9,387 nt of DNA from SHYR01 sp034406555 (GTDB lineage Bacteria; Chloroflexota; Dehalococcoidia; UBA2979). The notes below the pieces were generated by a model. It did not search any database. It worked only from the letters and a program-made list of their open reading frames with translations, and was not told the origin of the DNA. Numbering within the stretch: position 1 is the first letter of the stretch; the number at the start of each line of letters is the position of its first letter. The stretch covers positions 1-9,387 of the forward strand of contig DASCRM010000027.1 in assembly GCA_034406555.1 (NCBI GenBank), given 5' to 3'. This document shows positions 1 through 4,574 of the stretch, in pieces. The position numbers and the translations under genes are program-made.

Positions 1-343
1 CTATGTAGACGACGGCACCGTCGATCAGTGGCGTCGCGTAGACCGTCTCCAGGTCCACATCGTCGGTGCTGGCCGGATACTGCCACTGCCAGGCTGTCGG
101 ATTGAGTGCAGTCGTGGCGTCGGAGAGCTCGAATAACGATATCACGCCGTCGCTGGTCTGTGTGACCAGCAGATCGCCGCTGAGGGCTGGACTCGACCAG
201 CCATCGGGGTTGGCGATGCGGGCGCAGCCGCTCACTACCAGCGCGAGCGCGAGCAGCGGGACTGCGAGTCCGACGCGAGTGCGGCGCGAACGTGCGCTAG
301 ATTCCCTGCGAAGCGACCGGATTCGGCGAAATTGGGGTGTCAC
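1..343 (-). CDS. Beta-propeller (PQQ/BamB-like) lipoprotein, partial (C-terminus beyond left edge)
   Basis: The minus-strand frame is open from a GTG at 343 to the window edge, about 114 codons. Residues 24-40 form a hydrophobic stretch ending in a lipobox (VVSGC, Cys40), so the product should be exported and lipid-anchored. After it come blade-like motifs: W-S-S-P-A-L, then L-V-T-Q-T-S-D-G-V-I-S-L-F, then W-Q-Y-P, then V-Y-A-T-P-L-I-D-G-A-V-V-Y. This periodicity is typical of PQQ-type beta-propeller repeats as in BamB-like proteins. GTG is the only in-frame start codon before the lipobox. It leaves a long, Arg-rich 23-residue N-terminus. No SD precedes it, but TATGTT lies 6 nt upstream. The gene follows yidD after 25 nt, where yidC is often found. 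Its substrate or partner cannot be told from the fragment. Confidence 0.68.
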   Translation of the reverse strand, partial: MTPQFRRIRSLRRESSARSRRTRVGLAVPLLALALVVSGCARIANPDGWSSPALSGDLLVTQTSDGVISLFELSDATTALNPTAWQWQYPASTDDVDLETVYATPLIDGAVVYI

Positions 344-368
344 ACGTGAAACATAATGAGTTGCGGAG

Positions 369-662
369 TCAGTTTTCAGGGGATTCACCTCTTGCGCTCA
401 GACTCGCATCAGCCAGGACCGTGGCTTGCGCCGCGTCTTCGTCCTCGTGTCCGGGGACGGGGTCGTAGCCGCCGGTTTGCCCGGGGCGACAGCGCCCGAT
501 GCGCCGGACCGCCATCCAGCTTCCGCGGATCGCGCCGAAACGCTCGACTGCCTCGTACCCGTACGCCGAACACGTCGGCTGGTAGCGGCACTGGACTCCC
601 TGCGAAGGCGAGATCGACCGCTGGTAGAAGAGGATCAACGCAAGCACTGGTCGCCTCAACAT
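369..662 (-). CDS. yidD: Membrane protein insertion efficiency factor YidD
   Basis: This is a 97-residue protein of the YidD (DUF37) family, small membrane-associated factors that help YidC/Sec insert inner-membrane proteins. It opens with the family hallmark L-I-L-F-Y-Q-R-S-I-S-P. It then has C-R-Y-Q-P-T-C-S-A-Y, an A-V-E-R-F-G helix, I-G-R-C-R-P and G-G-Y-D-P-V-P, so the three conserved cysteines are present. The acidic tail after the GYDPVP motif, about 28 residues, is longer than I would expect. The frame stays open up to an ATG at 743, but those extra 27 residues are unlike the family and would overlap rnpA. I therefore chose the ATG at 662, which leaves 34 nt after rnpA. Its SD is weak, so translation may be coupled to rnpA. 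Order and strand fit one transcript with rpmH and rnpA. Confidence 0.93.
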   Translation of the reverse strand: MLRRPVLALILFYQRSISPSQGVQCRYQPTCSAYGYEAVERFGAIRGSWMAVRRIGRCRPGQTGGYDPVPGHEDEDAAQATVLADASLSARGESPEN

Positions 663-696
663 GGAAGGGCAGTCTGGTGAGATCTGGTCGTGCCAC

Positions 697-1059
697 TCAT
701 AATGAAGACCGTAGATCACGATTGTAGATGGAAAGCTTCTCACATGAAGTCGCGAATGCTCTCGTTAACTCCTTAAAAGTCGCAGTTGTAACCGCTTCGT
801 TGGCAGTCACCAGCACATCGTGTCCCGGCGTGGTCGGCACCTGGTGCACGATCTCGCGTAGCTGTCGCTTCGTGTGGTTGCGCACGACTGAGTTGCCGAC
901 GCGACTGCTGACAGCGAAGCCATAACGATTGTGGCTTAGGCCGTTGTCGAGGGCGTTCACGCGCAGCAGATGTGTCCGCGTGCGCCGGCCTCGTCGCAGC
1001 GTCGCGATGACATCGGCTCCACGTCGCAGCCGCTGCTCGCCTCGTCGGACTGCGGCCAT
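697..1059 (-). CDS. rnpA: Ribonuclease P protein component
   Basis: This is the 120-residue protein subunit of RNase P, which binds the catalytic RNA and the 5' leader of pre-tRNA. The RNR signature is clear near residues 55-70 (R-V-G-N-S-V-V-R-N-H-T-K-R-Q-L-R-E). It follows a basic N-terminal strand (T-H-L-L-R-V-N) and the Y-G-F-A-V-S core strand. The length matches the family. The ATG at 1059 is chosen; a TTG one codon upstream is possible. There is no SD at the ATG. Instead the start overlaps the stop of a 10-codon ORF as TGATG, and that ORF has a strong GGAGG. This suggests rnpA is translated by coupling. It lies 57 nt after rpmH and 34 nt before yidD, in the usual order. Confidence 0.95.
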   Translation of the reverse strand: MAAVRRGEQRLRRGADVIATLRRGRRTRTHLLRVNALDNGLSHNRYGFAVSSRVGNSVVRNHTKRQLREIVHQVPTTPGHDVLVTANEAVTTATFKELTRAFATSCEKLSIYNRDLRSSL

Positions 1060-1091
1060 CAAAGGGCTGCGTTCGCCGCAGTCGTGTACAT
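1059..1091 (-). CDS. 10-codon leader ORF coupled to rnpA
   Basis: On the minus strand a GGAGG (1097-1101) is followed after 5 nt by ATG at 1091. The 10 codons encode MYTTAANAAL and then TGA. The last A of that stop is the first A of the rnpA ATG (TGATG). The mini-ORF sits alone between the rpmH stop (1117) and rnpA, and it carries the only good ribosome site for rnpA. Its peptide resembles nothing I know. The likely role is to load ribosomes for rnpA by stop-start coupling; this is inference from geometry. Confidence 0.5.
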   Translation of the reverse strand: MYTTAANAAL

Positions 1092-1116
1092 GCGGGCCTC
1101 CGAGGGTGGGAACTGG

Positions 1117-1254
1117 CTAGACGGAGAGGCGTTCGCGTCCGCGCCCCCGACGACGCTGGATGATGTGACGGCCGTTGCGCGTGGACATGCGCGCACGGAA
1201 CCCGTGCTTACGCTTGCGCGAGACGCGCTTCGGTTGCCAGGTTCGCTTGGGCAC
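1117..1254 (-). CDS. rpmH: 50S ribosomal protein L34
   Basis: This 45-residue, very basic protein of the large ribosomal subunit begins V-P-K-R-T-W-Q-P-K-R. It continues with the family core R-K-R-K-H-G-F-R-A-R-M-S-T-R-N-G-R and ends R-E-R-L-S-V. It starts with GTG at 1254, 6 nt after a perfect GGAGG (1261-1265). Length and motif order are standard for L34. It is the first gene of the rpmH-rnpA-yidD transcript and lies just below a good promoter at 1283-1312. No dnaA is visible upstream; a transglycosylase gene lies there instead. Confidence 0.96.
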   Translation of the reverse strand: MPKRTWQPKRVSRKRKHGFRARMSTRNGRHIIQRRRGRGRERLSV

Positions 1255-1282
1255 GTAAGACCTCCGCCTGGATCGAGGTCTG

Positions 1283-1312
1283 AGTATACGGACGGGTTAC
1301 GCGCTGGAGCAA
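1283..1312 (-). promoter_or_regulatory. Sigma70-type promoter of rpmH-rnpA-yidD
   Basis: On the minus strand TTGCTC (1307-1312) is separated by 18 nt from TATACT (1283-1288). This is a near-consensus housekeeping promoter. The start would fall near 1276, about 20 nt before the rpmH GTG, leaving the GGAGG in the leader. The 98-nt gap between rpmH and the transglycosylase gene holds nothing else I can recognise. Confidence 0.65.
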
Positions 1313-1352
1313 TTGGGAGGGAAGGGCGCGTGTGGTCCGAGAGCAGCTGCGC

Positions 1353-2078
1353 TCAGCGGATCGCGGGCGCGGGCGCATCCGCGTAGAGGTAGCGGTACCA
1401 CCCGTACTGCTCGACTACACGCTCCACGTAGCGGCGCGTCTCGCTGAAATCGATCGTCGCGATGTAGCCCGCGCCGCCCGGCCACCATTGCGCCTCTAGC
1501 CATCGGGCGGCGTTGTGCGGTCCGCCGTTGTACGCCGAGAGCGCGGCGAAGATGTTGCCATCGAAGCGCTCAATCTGGTCGGCGATGCAGCTCGCTCCGA
1601 AGCGGAGCGAACGGTCGGGAATTAGCAGGTCGCACAGCTGCCAGGGCACGCCCAGAGTGTTCGCGATCTGCTCGCCGGTCGGGGGGATCACCTGGGTCAG
1701 CCCGATCGCATTGGCGAACGAGACTGCGTCCGGGTTGAAGGCGGACTCCTGTCGGACGAGCGCGAGCAGCAGCAGCGGAGGCACTCCGGCCTCGACGGCG
1801 ATCTCGCGGAAGTCCTCGCCGAAGGGCAGCGGGTAGGCGAGCTGCTCGATGGCAAGCGGCGTGCTCAGTCGCTGCTGGGGGGTGAGCAGCGCGAGCACGC
1901 TCGTCGAGGCCGAGAGCGCCCCCGCCTCGCTGCGCCCGATTGCGAGGTCGTCTTGAGCACGGACGAGCGCGTCGGGCGGCACGGACGGCACTTCCTGCGC
2001 AGCGGAACGTCCGGAAGCAGGGAGCGACGCGAGGACGCCGACCACGAGGCTAGCGATGACGGTGACGACTACCCGCAC
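1353..2078 (-). CDS. Secreted lytic transglycosylase (SLT domain)
   Basis: This 241-residue soluble lytic transglycosylase-like enzyme would cleave the MurNAc-GlcNAc bond of peptidoglycan to give 1,6-anhydro ends. Residues 1-28 are a signal peptide (V-V-V-T-V-I-A-S... ending S-A-A-Q-E). The SLT catalytic domain covers about 85-240. It has the catalytic glutamate E111 in L-A-L-V-R-Q-E-S-A-F-N-P and the A-I-G-L-T-Q-V-I-P-P-T loop (usually GLMQLMP). It also has F-G-A-S-C-I-A-D-Q-I and A-L-S-A-Y-N-G-G-P, and ends Y-V-E-R-V-V-E-Q-Y-G-W-Y. The N-terminal part is short, with no Slt70 superhelix and no LysM visible. The start is GTG at 2078, with no SD; TACCAT lies 6 nt upstream, suggesting a leaderless transcript. 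It is divergent from the small membrane gene at 2190. Confidence 0.92.
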   Translation of the reverse strand: MRVVVTVIASLVVGVLASLPASGRSAAQEVPSVPPDALVRAQDDLAIGRSEAGALSASTSVLALLTPQQRLSTPLAIEQLAYPLPFGEDFREIAVEAGVPPLLLLALVRQESAFNPDAVSFANAIGLTQVIPPTGEQIANTLGVPWQLCDLLIPDRSLRFGASCIADQIERFDGNIFAALSAYNGGPHNAARWLEAQWWPGGAGYIATIDFSETRRYVERVVEQYGWYRYLYADAPAPAIR

Positions 2079-2084
2079 ACGGTC

Positions 2085-2090
2085 ATGGTA
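2085..2090 (-). promoter_or_regulatory. Putative -10 element for leaderless transglycosylase mRNA
   Basis: TACCAT on the minus strand ends 6 nt before the GTG start at 2078. That would place transcription initiation on or next to the start codon. No convincing -35 is seen. The call rests on the same spacing at three other SD-less genes in this window. Confidence 0.35.
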
Positions 2091-2144
2091 GCGCCGCCGC
2101 CGAACGGGGGAGGGCCCGCTGCTGCCGCTCGCTCGGTGGCGGCG

Positions 2145-2151
2145 TTACACT
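2145..2151 (+). promoter_or_regulatory. Possible -10 element upstream of membrane protein/peroxiredoxin unit
   Basis: TTACACT (TACACT, 4 of 6 to consensus) is the only A/T-rich step in the GC-rich 111-nt divergent gap 2079-2189. It lies 38 nt before the ATG at 2190. No good -35 is found at 16-18 nt, so the call is weak. Confidence 0.3.
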
Positions 2152-2189
2152 GCCTCGGACGCGAAGCGTTGGAGGACAGGAGTCGGCGG

Positions 2190-2438
2190 ATGGCACTTCG
2201 GAAAGTATCGGCAACCCTTGTGGGTGCGGCGTTCGCGCTGATGCCGGCCCTCGTGGCTGCGCAGGAGCAGAGCCGCGCGCTGGGCGCGACCGGTGACTTC
2301 TGGCGGGTCGCGCTATTCACGCTACTGGGCCTCGGCGGGGTTCTTGTCGTCGCCGCGCTCGGGTACCTCTACCGCAGAGAGCGCGGTCTCGGCTGGGAGT
2401 TCCAGAAGCCGGACGCGGGCGACGGCGAAGTACACTAG
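2190..2438 (+). CDS. Small membrane protein of unknown function
   Basis: This 82-residue protein is not recognised as a named family. Residues 4-24 form a signal-peptide-like or first membrane segment ending A-L-V-A-A-Q-E. Residues 38-61 form a clear transmembrane helix (F-W-R-V-A-L-F-T-L-L-G-L-G-G-V-L-V-V-A-A). It is followed by a basic stop-transfer patch (Y-R-R-E-R) and a short polar tail (G-W-E-F-Q-K-P-D). The ATG at 2190 is chosen because AGGAG lies 7 nt upstream and the signal segment starts right after it; longer in-frame reads lack sense. It lies 31 nt before the peroxiredoxin on the same strand, so the two are probably co-transcribed. Any shared role is unproven. Confidence 0.72.
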   Translation: MALRKVSATLVGAAFALMPALVAAQEQSRALGATGDFWRVALFTLLGLGGVLVVAALGYLYRRERGLGWEFQKPDAGDGEVH

Positions 2439-2469
2439 CTGGCACGCGAGGGCACGGGAGGGGTTCCGG

Positions 2470-2934
2470 ATGACGCTTGGAGTCGGCGACACGATGCCAG
2501 AGTTCATGCTGCGCGACGCGGAGCGTGAAGAGGTGACACAGGCGAACTTCGACGGCTCGATCGCGATCATGGCGTTCTACCCACTGGCCTTCACTGGCGG
2601 CTGAACGCGCGAGATGAGGGGTTTCCAGGCGATCCATTCGGAACTGGAAGCTCTCGGCGCTCGCGTTGTGGGTGTCAGCGGCGACAGCTTTGCGGCGAAC
2701 GGTGCATTCGCGGAGAAGAACGATATCGAGTTCCCGTTGCTCTCCGATTGGCCGGACAACAAGACGATGGAGAGCTTCGGCGTGCGCGCCGAGGGCCGCC
2801 CGACGGCGAACAGGACGACCTTCGTCTTCGACAAGCAAGGCATGATCTGCGCGGTGATCGACGATGCGCGCGACATGGAGGCTCACCCCTCCGGCGCGCT
2901 GGACGCGGTGAAGGAGCTCATCGCCGACGGCTGA
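2470..2934 (+). CDS. Peroxiredoxin (AhpC/TSA-Bcp type) with in-frame TGA at the peroxidatic position; probable selenoprotein (U45)
   Basis: Read through one TGA (2602-2604), this is a complete 154-residue thioredoxin-fold peroxiredoxin, which would reduce peroxides. It starts at ATG 2470, 6 nt after GGGAGGGG. The N-terminal part has V-G-D-T-M-P-E-F, then F-D-G-S-I-A-I-M-A-F-Y-P-L-A-F-T-G-G, then TGA, then T-R-E-M. In the family the residue after F-T-x-x is the peroxidatic cysteine, so the TGA replaces exactly that residue. Downstream the protein is intact and in the same frame: V-V-G-V-S-G-D-S, F-P-L-L-S-D, Y/F-G-V-R, N-R-T-T-F-V-F-D and a final helix ending I-A-D-G. A hairpin 14-50 nt after the TGA fits a bacterial SECIS. 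Intact sequence on both sides argues against an old pseudogene. A C-to-A error or mutation (TGC to TGA) remains possible. One cysteine (in M-I-C-A-V) remains, with no obvious resolving role. No selA/B/C/D genes are in the window. Confidence 0.8.
2602..2654 (+). promoter_or_regulatory. Candidate bacterial SECIS element (TGA plus downstream hairpin)
   Basis: After TGA (2602-2604), GGGGUUUCCAG (2618-2628) pairs with CUGGAAGCUCU (2644-2654). This gives 11 bp, three of them G-U. Inside it CGA (2630-2632) pairs with UCG (2638-2640) around loop UCCAU, with G2629 and GAA 2641-2643 bulged. The upper loop opens 24 nt after the UGA with a G, within the distance range described for bSECIS. The small apical loop itself lacks the usual early G, so the match is good but not perfect. 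The pairing was drawn by eye. Confidence 0.5.
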
Positions 2935-2969
2935 TCGGTGTCGGGCCTGTGGGCTGGGCGGAGATGAAG

Positions 2970-3005
2970 AACGGCGGCCGAAGGGCAGCCGTTTCTGTTG
3001 CTTCT
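2970..3005 (+). terminator. Intrinsic terminator after peroxiredoxin
   Basis: AACGGC (2970-2975) pairs with GCCGTT (2988-2993). A G/A mismatch separates this from an inner GCC/GGC stem (2977-2979 with 2984-2986) around a GAAG loop. A T-rich tail (tttctgttgcttctg) follows. It lies 36 nt after the peroxiredoxin stop and 26 nt before the convergent merR-type stop at 3019. The reverse strand has a weaker tail, so it mainly serves the plus-strand unit. Confidence 0.72.
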
Positions 3006-3018
3006 GTCGGGGAGGCGC

Positions 3019-3531
3019 TTAGTTGGGCGTGACGGCCGGGTTCTCGATCGCCTCGTCGATCTCTTTCTCGCGCTCGTTGATCATCGTCATGCGTTCGTCG
3101 ATCACGGCACCCATCTCACGCAGTTGCTCCATCTTGCGGTCGATGATCTCGCTCTGCACCATGAGCGAGTCGCGGATCTGCACGACGCGAGCCTTGCGGG
3201 CGCTCATGTCGCGGTCGGGGCGGAAGGTCGCGCGCATCTGCGCGAACAACGCCTCCGCATCGACCATCTCCTTGATCTCCGCCAGCGAGAGGTTGAGCAG
3301 GCTCTGAAGCCGCTTAATCAGCTCGATGTGGTCGATGTCCTGATCAGAGTAGAGGCGGAAGCCCCCGTCCATTCGGTCGGCGGGCGTGAGCAGCCCCTTC
3401 TCCTCGTAGAAGCGCAGCGTGCGCTGGGTGACGCCGGTGCGATCGGCGACCTCGCCGATCTGGTAGCGCGCGTCGTCGCGGGGACCATCGGCCCCGTCGG
3501 TGGCAGAAGTGGAGGTGGGTTGCTGCGCCAT
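3019..3531 (-). CDS. MerR-family transcriptional regulator
   Basis: This 170-residue DNA-binding regulator has a flexible 20-residue N-terminus. The MerR winged helix-turn-helix covers residues 22-90: Y-Q-I-G-E-V-A-D-R-T-G-V-T-Q-R-T-L-R-F-Y, then E-E-K-G-L-L-T-P, then G-G-F-R-L-Y-S-D-Q-D-I and L-S-L-A-E-I-K-E-M. The remainder, about 100-165, is charged and helical, fitting the dimerising coiled coil. It contains no cysteine at all, so metal or redox sensing through thiols as in MerR, CueR or SoxR is not supported; the effector is unknown. The ATG at 3531 has no SD and sits where transcription from its promoter is predicted to begin, so the mRNA may be leaderless. It faces the peroxiredoxin unit tail to tail. 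Its gene targets are not evident; autoregulation is the usual expectation for the family. Confidence 0.9.
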   Translation of the reverse strand: MAQQPTSTSATDGADGPRDDARYQIGEVADRTGVTQRTLRFYEEKGLLTPADRMDGGFRLYSDQDIDHIELIKRLQSLLNLSLAEIKEMVDAEALFAQMRATFRPDRDMSARKARVVQIRDSLMVQSEIIDRKMEQLREMGAVIDERMTMINEREKEIDEAIENPAVTPN

Positions 3532-3537
3532 GCGCGG

Positions 3538-3567
3538 AGCCTAGAGATTGCATGATCAAGGAGTCAA
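3538..3567 (-). promoter_or_regulatory. Promoter of merR-type gene, predicted leaderless
   Basis: On the minus strand TTGACT (3562-3567) is 18 nt from TAGGCT (3538-3543), and only 6 nt then remain before the ATG at 3531. The predicted start coincides with the start codon. The spacer contains the palindrome TGATCA, a possible part of an operator for autoregulation. The rest of the 101-nt gap up to 3632 shows nothing clear. Confidence 0.55.
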
Positions 3568-3632
3568 GGCGTCGCGACGGTCGGCAACCCAATTTCGTGC
3601 GTCGACGCTGGATTGGCGCGCCGTGAGCGTGT

Positions 3633-4370
3633 CTATTCCGCGTCGCCGCCGTCACCCGTGCTGGAGCCCGGCATCGCGGGTAGCAGCGGGTCGGCACGCT
3701 CCTCTGAGGGGGGCTCGGGCGGGGGGGCAACCTCCGCGGCGGCGGCGATCACCTTCGCCAGCAGGTCATCCGGCGCGGCGGGGACGAGCACGGCGGGCAT
3801 GCCGGAGTCCCGCCAGACCTCGAGCGTCGCGGTGCTGACCGCGCCGCTGAGTTGCGCTATCAACGGCTTACGTGTCAGTTCGACGATGCGACGCAGCGCG
3901 AGCTGGTCGCGCACGGTCAGGGTCTCCGCGATGTCCGTGACCAGCAACGCGTCGAGGTCGAGCGTGGCCAGCGAGCGCAGCCGATCTTCGTCCGCTCCGG
4001 TCTCCAGCATCAGCACGCGGCCGAGCCGGCGCTCTTGTAGCGTCGCGGCGGCGGTGCGAGCGTCGTCGAAGATCAGGAAATCCGCACCGGCCTCGGCCAG
4101 CGCCTCGGCCTGCTCCGGTGTGGCGTCCTCGATGCGGCAGCCGCCGGGAGCCTCACCGGCCGCCTCGCTGATCGGCTTCGCGAGGGCGGGGTCGCTGAAG
4201 ACGAGCGCGCCCGCGCCGGCCTCCGTCACTGCGGTCGTACCGGCGACGTCCGCGACCTCTGCCACCACCAGCACGTGCCCGCCCGCTCCAGCGTCCGCAC
4301 CGGGCGCGAAGCCCATGGCTGCGCGACGGTGACGCGCGGTGTCGCGGATACGTTGGCGCAGTTTGCTCAT
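3633..4370 (-). CDS. Unrecognised alpha/beta-repeat (TIM-barrel-like) protein
   Basis: I do not recognise this 245-residue protein. After a basic 20-residue N-terminus (K-L-R-Q-R-I-R-D-T-A-R-H-R-R), residues 30-210 alternate beta strands and helices as in a TIM barrel. The strands include H-V-L-V-V-A-E-V, A-G-A-L-V-F-S-D, A-D-F-L-I-F-D-D, R-V-L-M-L-E-T, L-D-A-L-L-V-T-D-I, K-P-L-I-A-Q-L and M-P-A-V-L-V-P-A. No phosphate-binding glycine loop or catalytic lysine can be assigned with confidence. The last 40 residues are Pro/Glu/Gly-rich and look disordered. The start is ATG 4370 without SD. It lies 42 nt after tRNA-Thr on the same strand and may be transcribed with it. It is cytosolic by lack of signal or membrane segments. 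The strand pattern is clear; the function is open. Confidence 0.78.
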   Translation of the reverse strand: MSKLRQRIRDTARHRRAAMGFAPGADAGAGGHVLVVAEVADVAGTTAVTEAGAGALVFSDPALAKPISEAAGEAPGGCRIEDATPEQAEALAEAGADFLIFDDARTAAATLQERRLGRVLMLETGADEDRLRSLATLDLDALLVTDIAETLTVRDQLALRRIVELTRKPLIAQLSGAVSTATLEVWRDSGMPAVLVPAAPDDLLAKVIAAAAEVAPPPEPPSEERADPLLPAMPGSSTGDGGDAE

Positions 4371-4412
4371 GGGACGACCACGTCTTCATTTGTTGCGGAG
4401 GTGATGGAGGGC

Positions 4413-4487
4413 TGGAGCCGGCGGGGGGAATCGAACCCTCGACCTGCTGTTTACGAAACAGCTGCTCTACCGCTGAGCTACACCGGC
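4413..4487 (-). tRNA. tRNA-Thr (anticodon CGU), CCA encoded
   Basis: This is a 75-nt cloverleaf on the minus strand. The acceptor stem GCCGGTG pairs with CGCCGGC (one G-U). The D arm is GCTC...GAGC. The anticodon stem is GCTGT/ACAGC with loop TTCGTAA, so the anticodon is CGT (4453-4455), reading ACG. The T arm has the TTCGATT loop, discriminator T and a genomic CCA (4413-4415). One A-C mismatch lies in the T stem (GAGGG/CCCCC, second pair). The anticodon makes threonine the confident call. Confidence 0.95.
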
Positions 4488-4501
4488 CAATGCGAATATC
4501 G

Positions 4502-4529
4502 AGTATAGCGGAGGGGTGACCAGGCTCAA
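4502..4529 (-). promoter_or_regulatory. Promoter of tRNA-Thr
   Basis: TTGAGC (4524-4529) is 16 nt from TATACT (4502-4507) on the minus strand. It would start transcription near 4495, about 8 nt before the mature tRNA 5' end at 4487. The -10 is identical to that of the rpmH promoter. Confidence 0.65.
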
Positions 4530-4574
4530 TCGGGGCGAAGCCGGGGCCCCGACCGGGGTCGCACCCGCGGGTTT

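Noticed and set aside
369..743. Longer YidD starting at ATG 743.
   Set aside because: The extra 27 residues are unlike the family, and the extension would overlap the end of rnpA by 47 nt.
2069..2086. Five-codon ORF (ATG at 2086) overlapping the transglycosylase start as a possible leader peptide.
   Set aside because: Its ATG lies within the predicted -10 element and has no SD, so it would not be in the transcript.
1117..2189. Replication origin near rpmH.
   Set aside because: No dnaA gene, no TTATCCACA-type boxes and no AT-rich stretch are present.
2614..2934. Separate short CDS starting at ATG 2614 for the 3' half of the peroxiredoxin.
   Set aside because: It has no ribosome site, lacks the active-site loop and continues exactly in frame from the upstream part, so it is one gene read through the TGA.
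4541..4560. GC-rich inverted repeat (CCCC-GACC-GGGG) upstream of the tRNA promoter.
   Set aside because: The stem is only about six pairs, including a G-U, with no T-run, and fits chance in GC-rich DNA.
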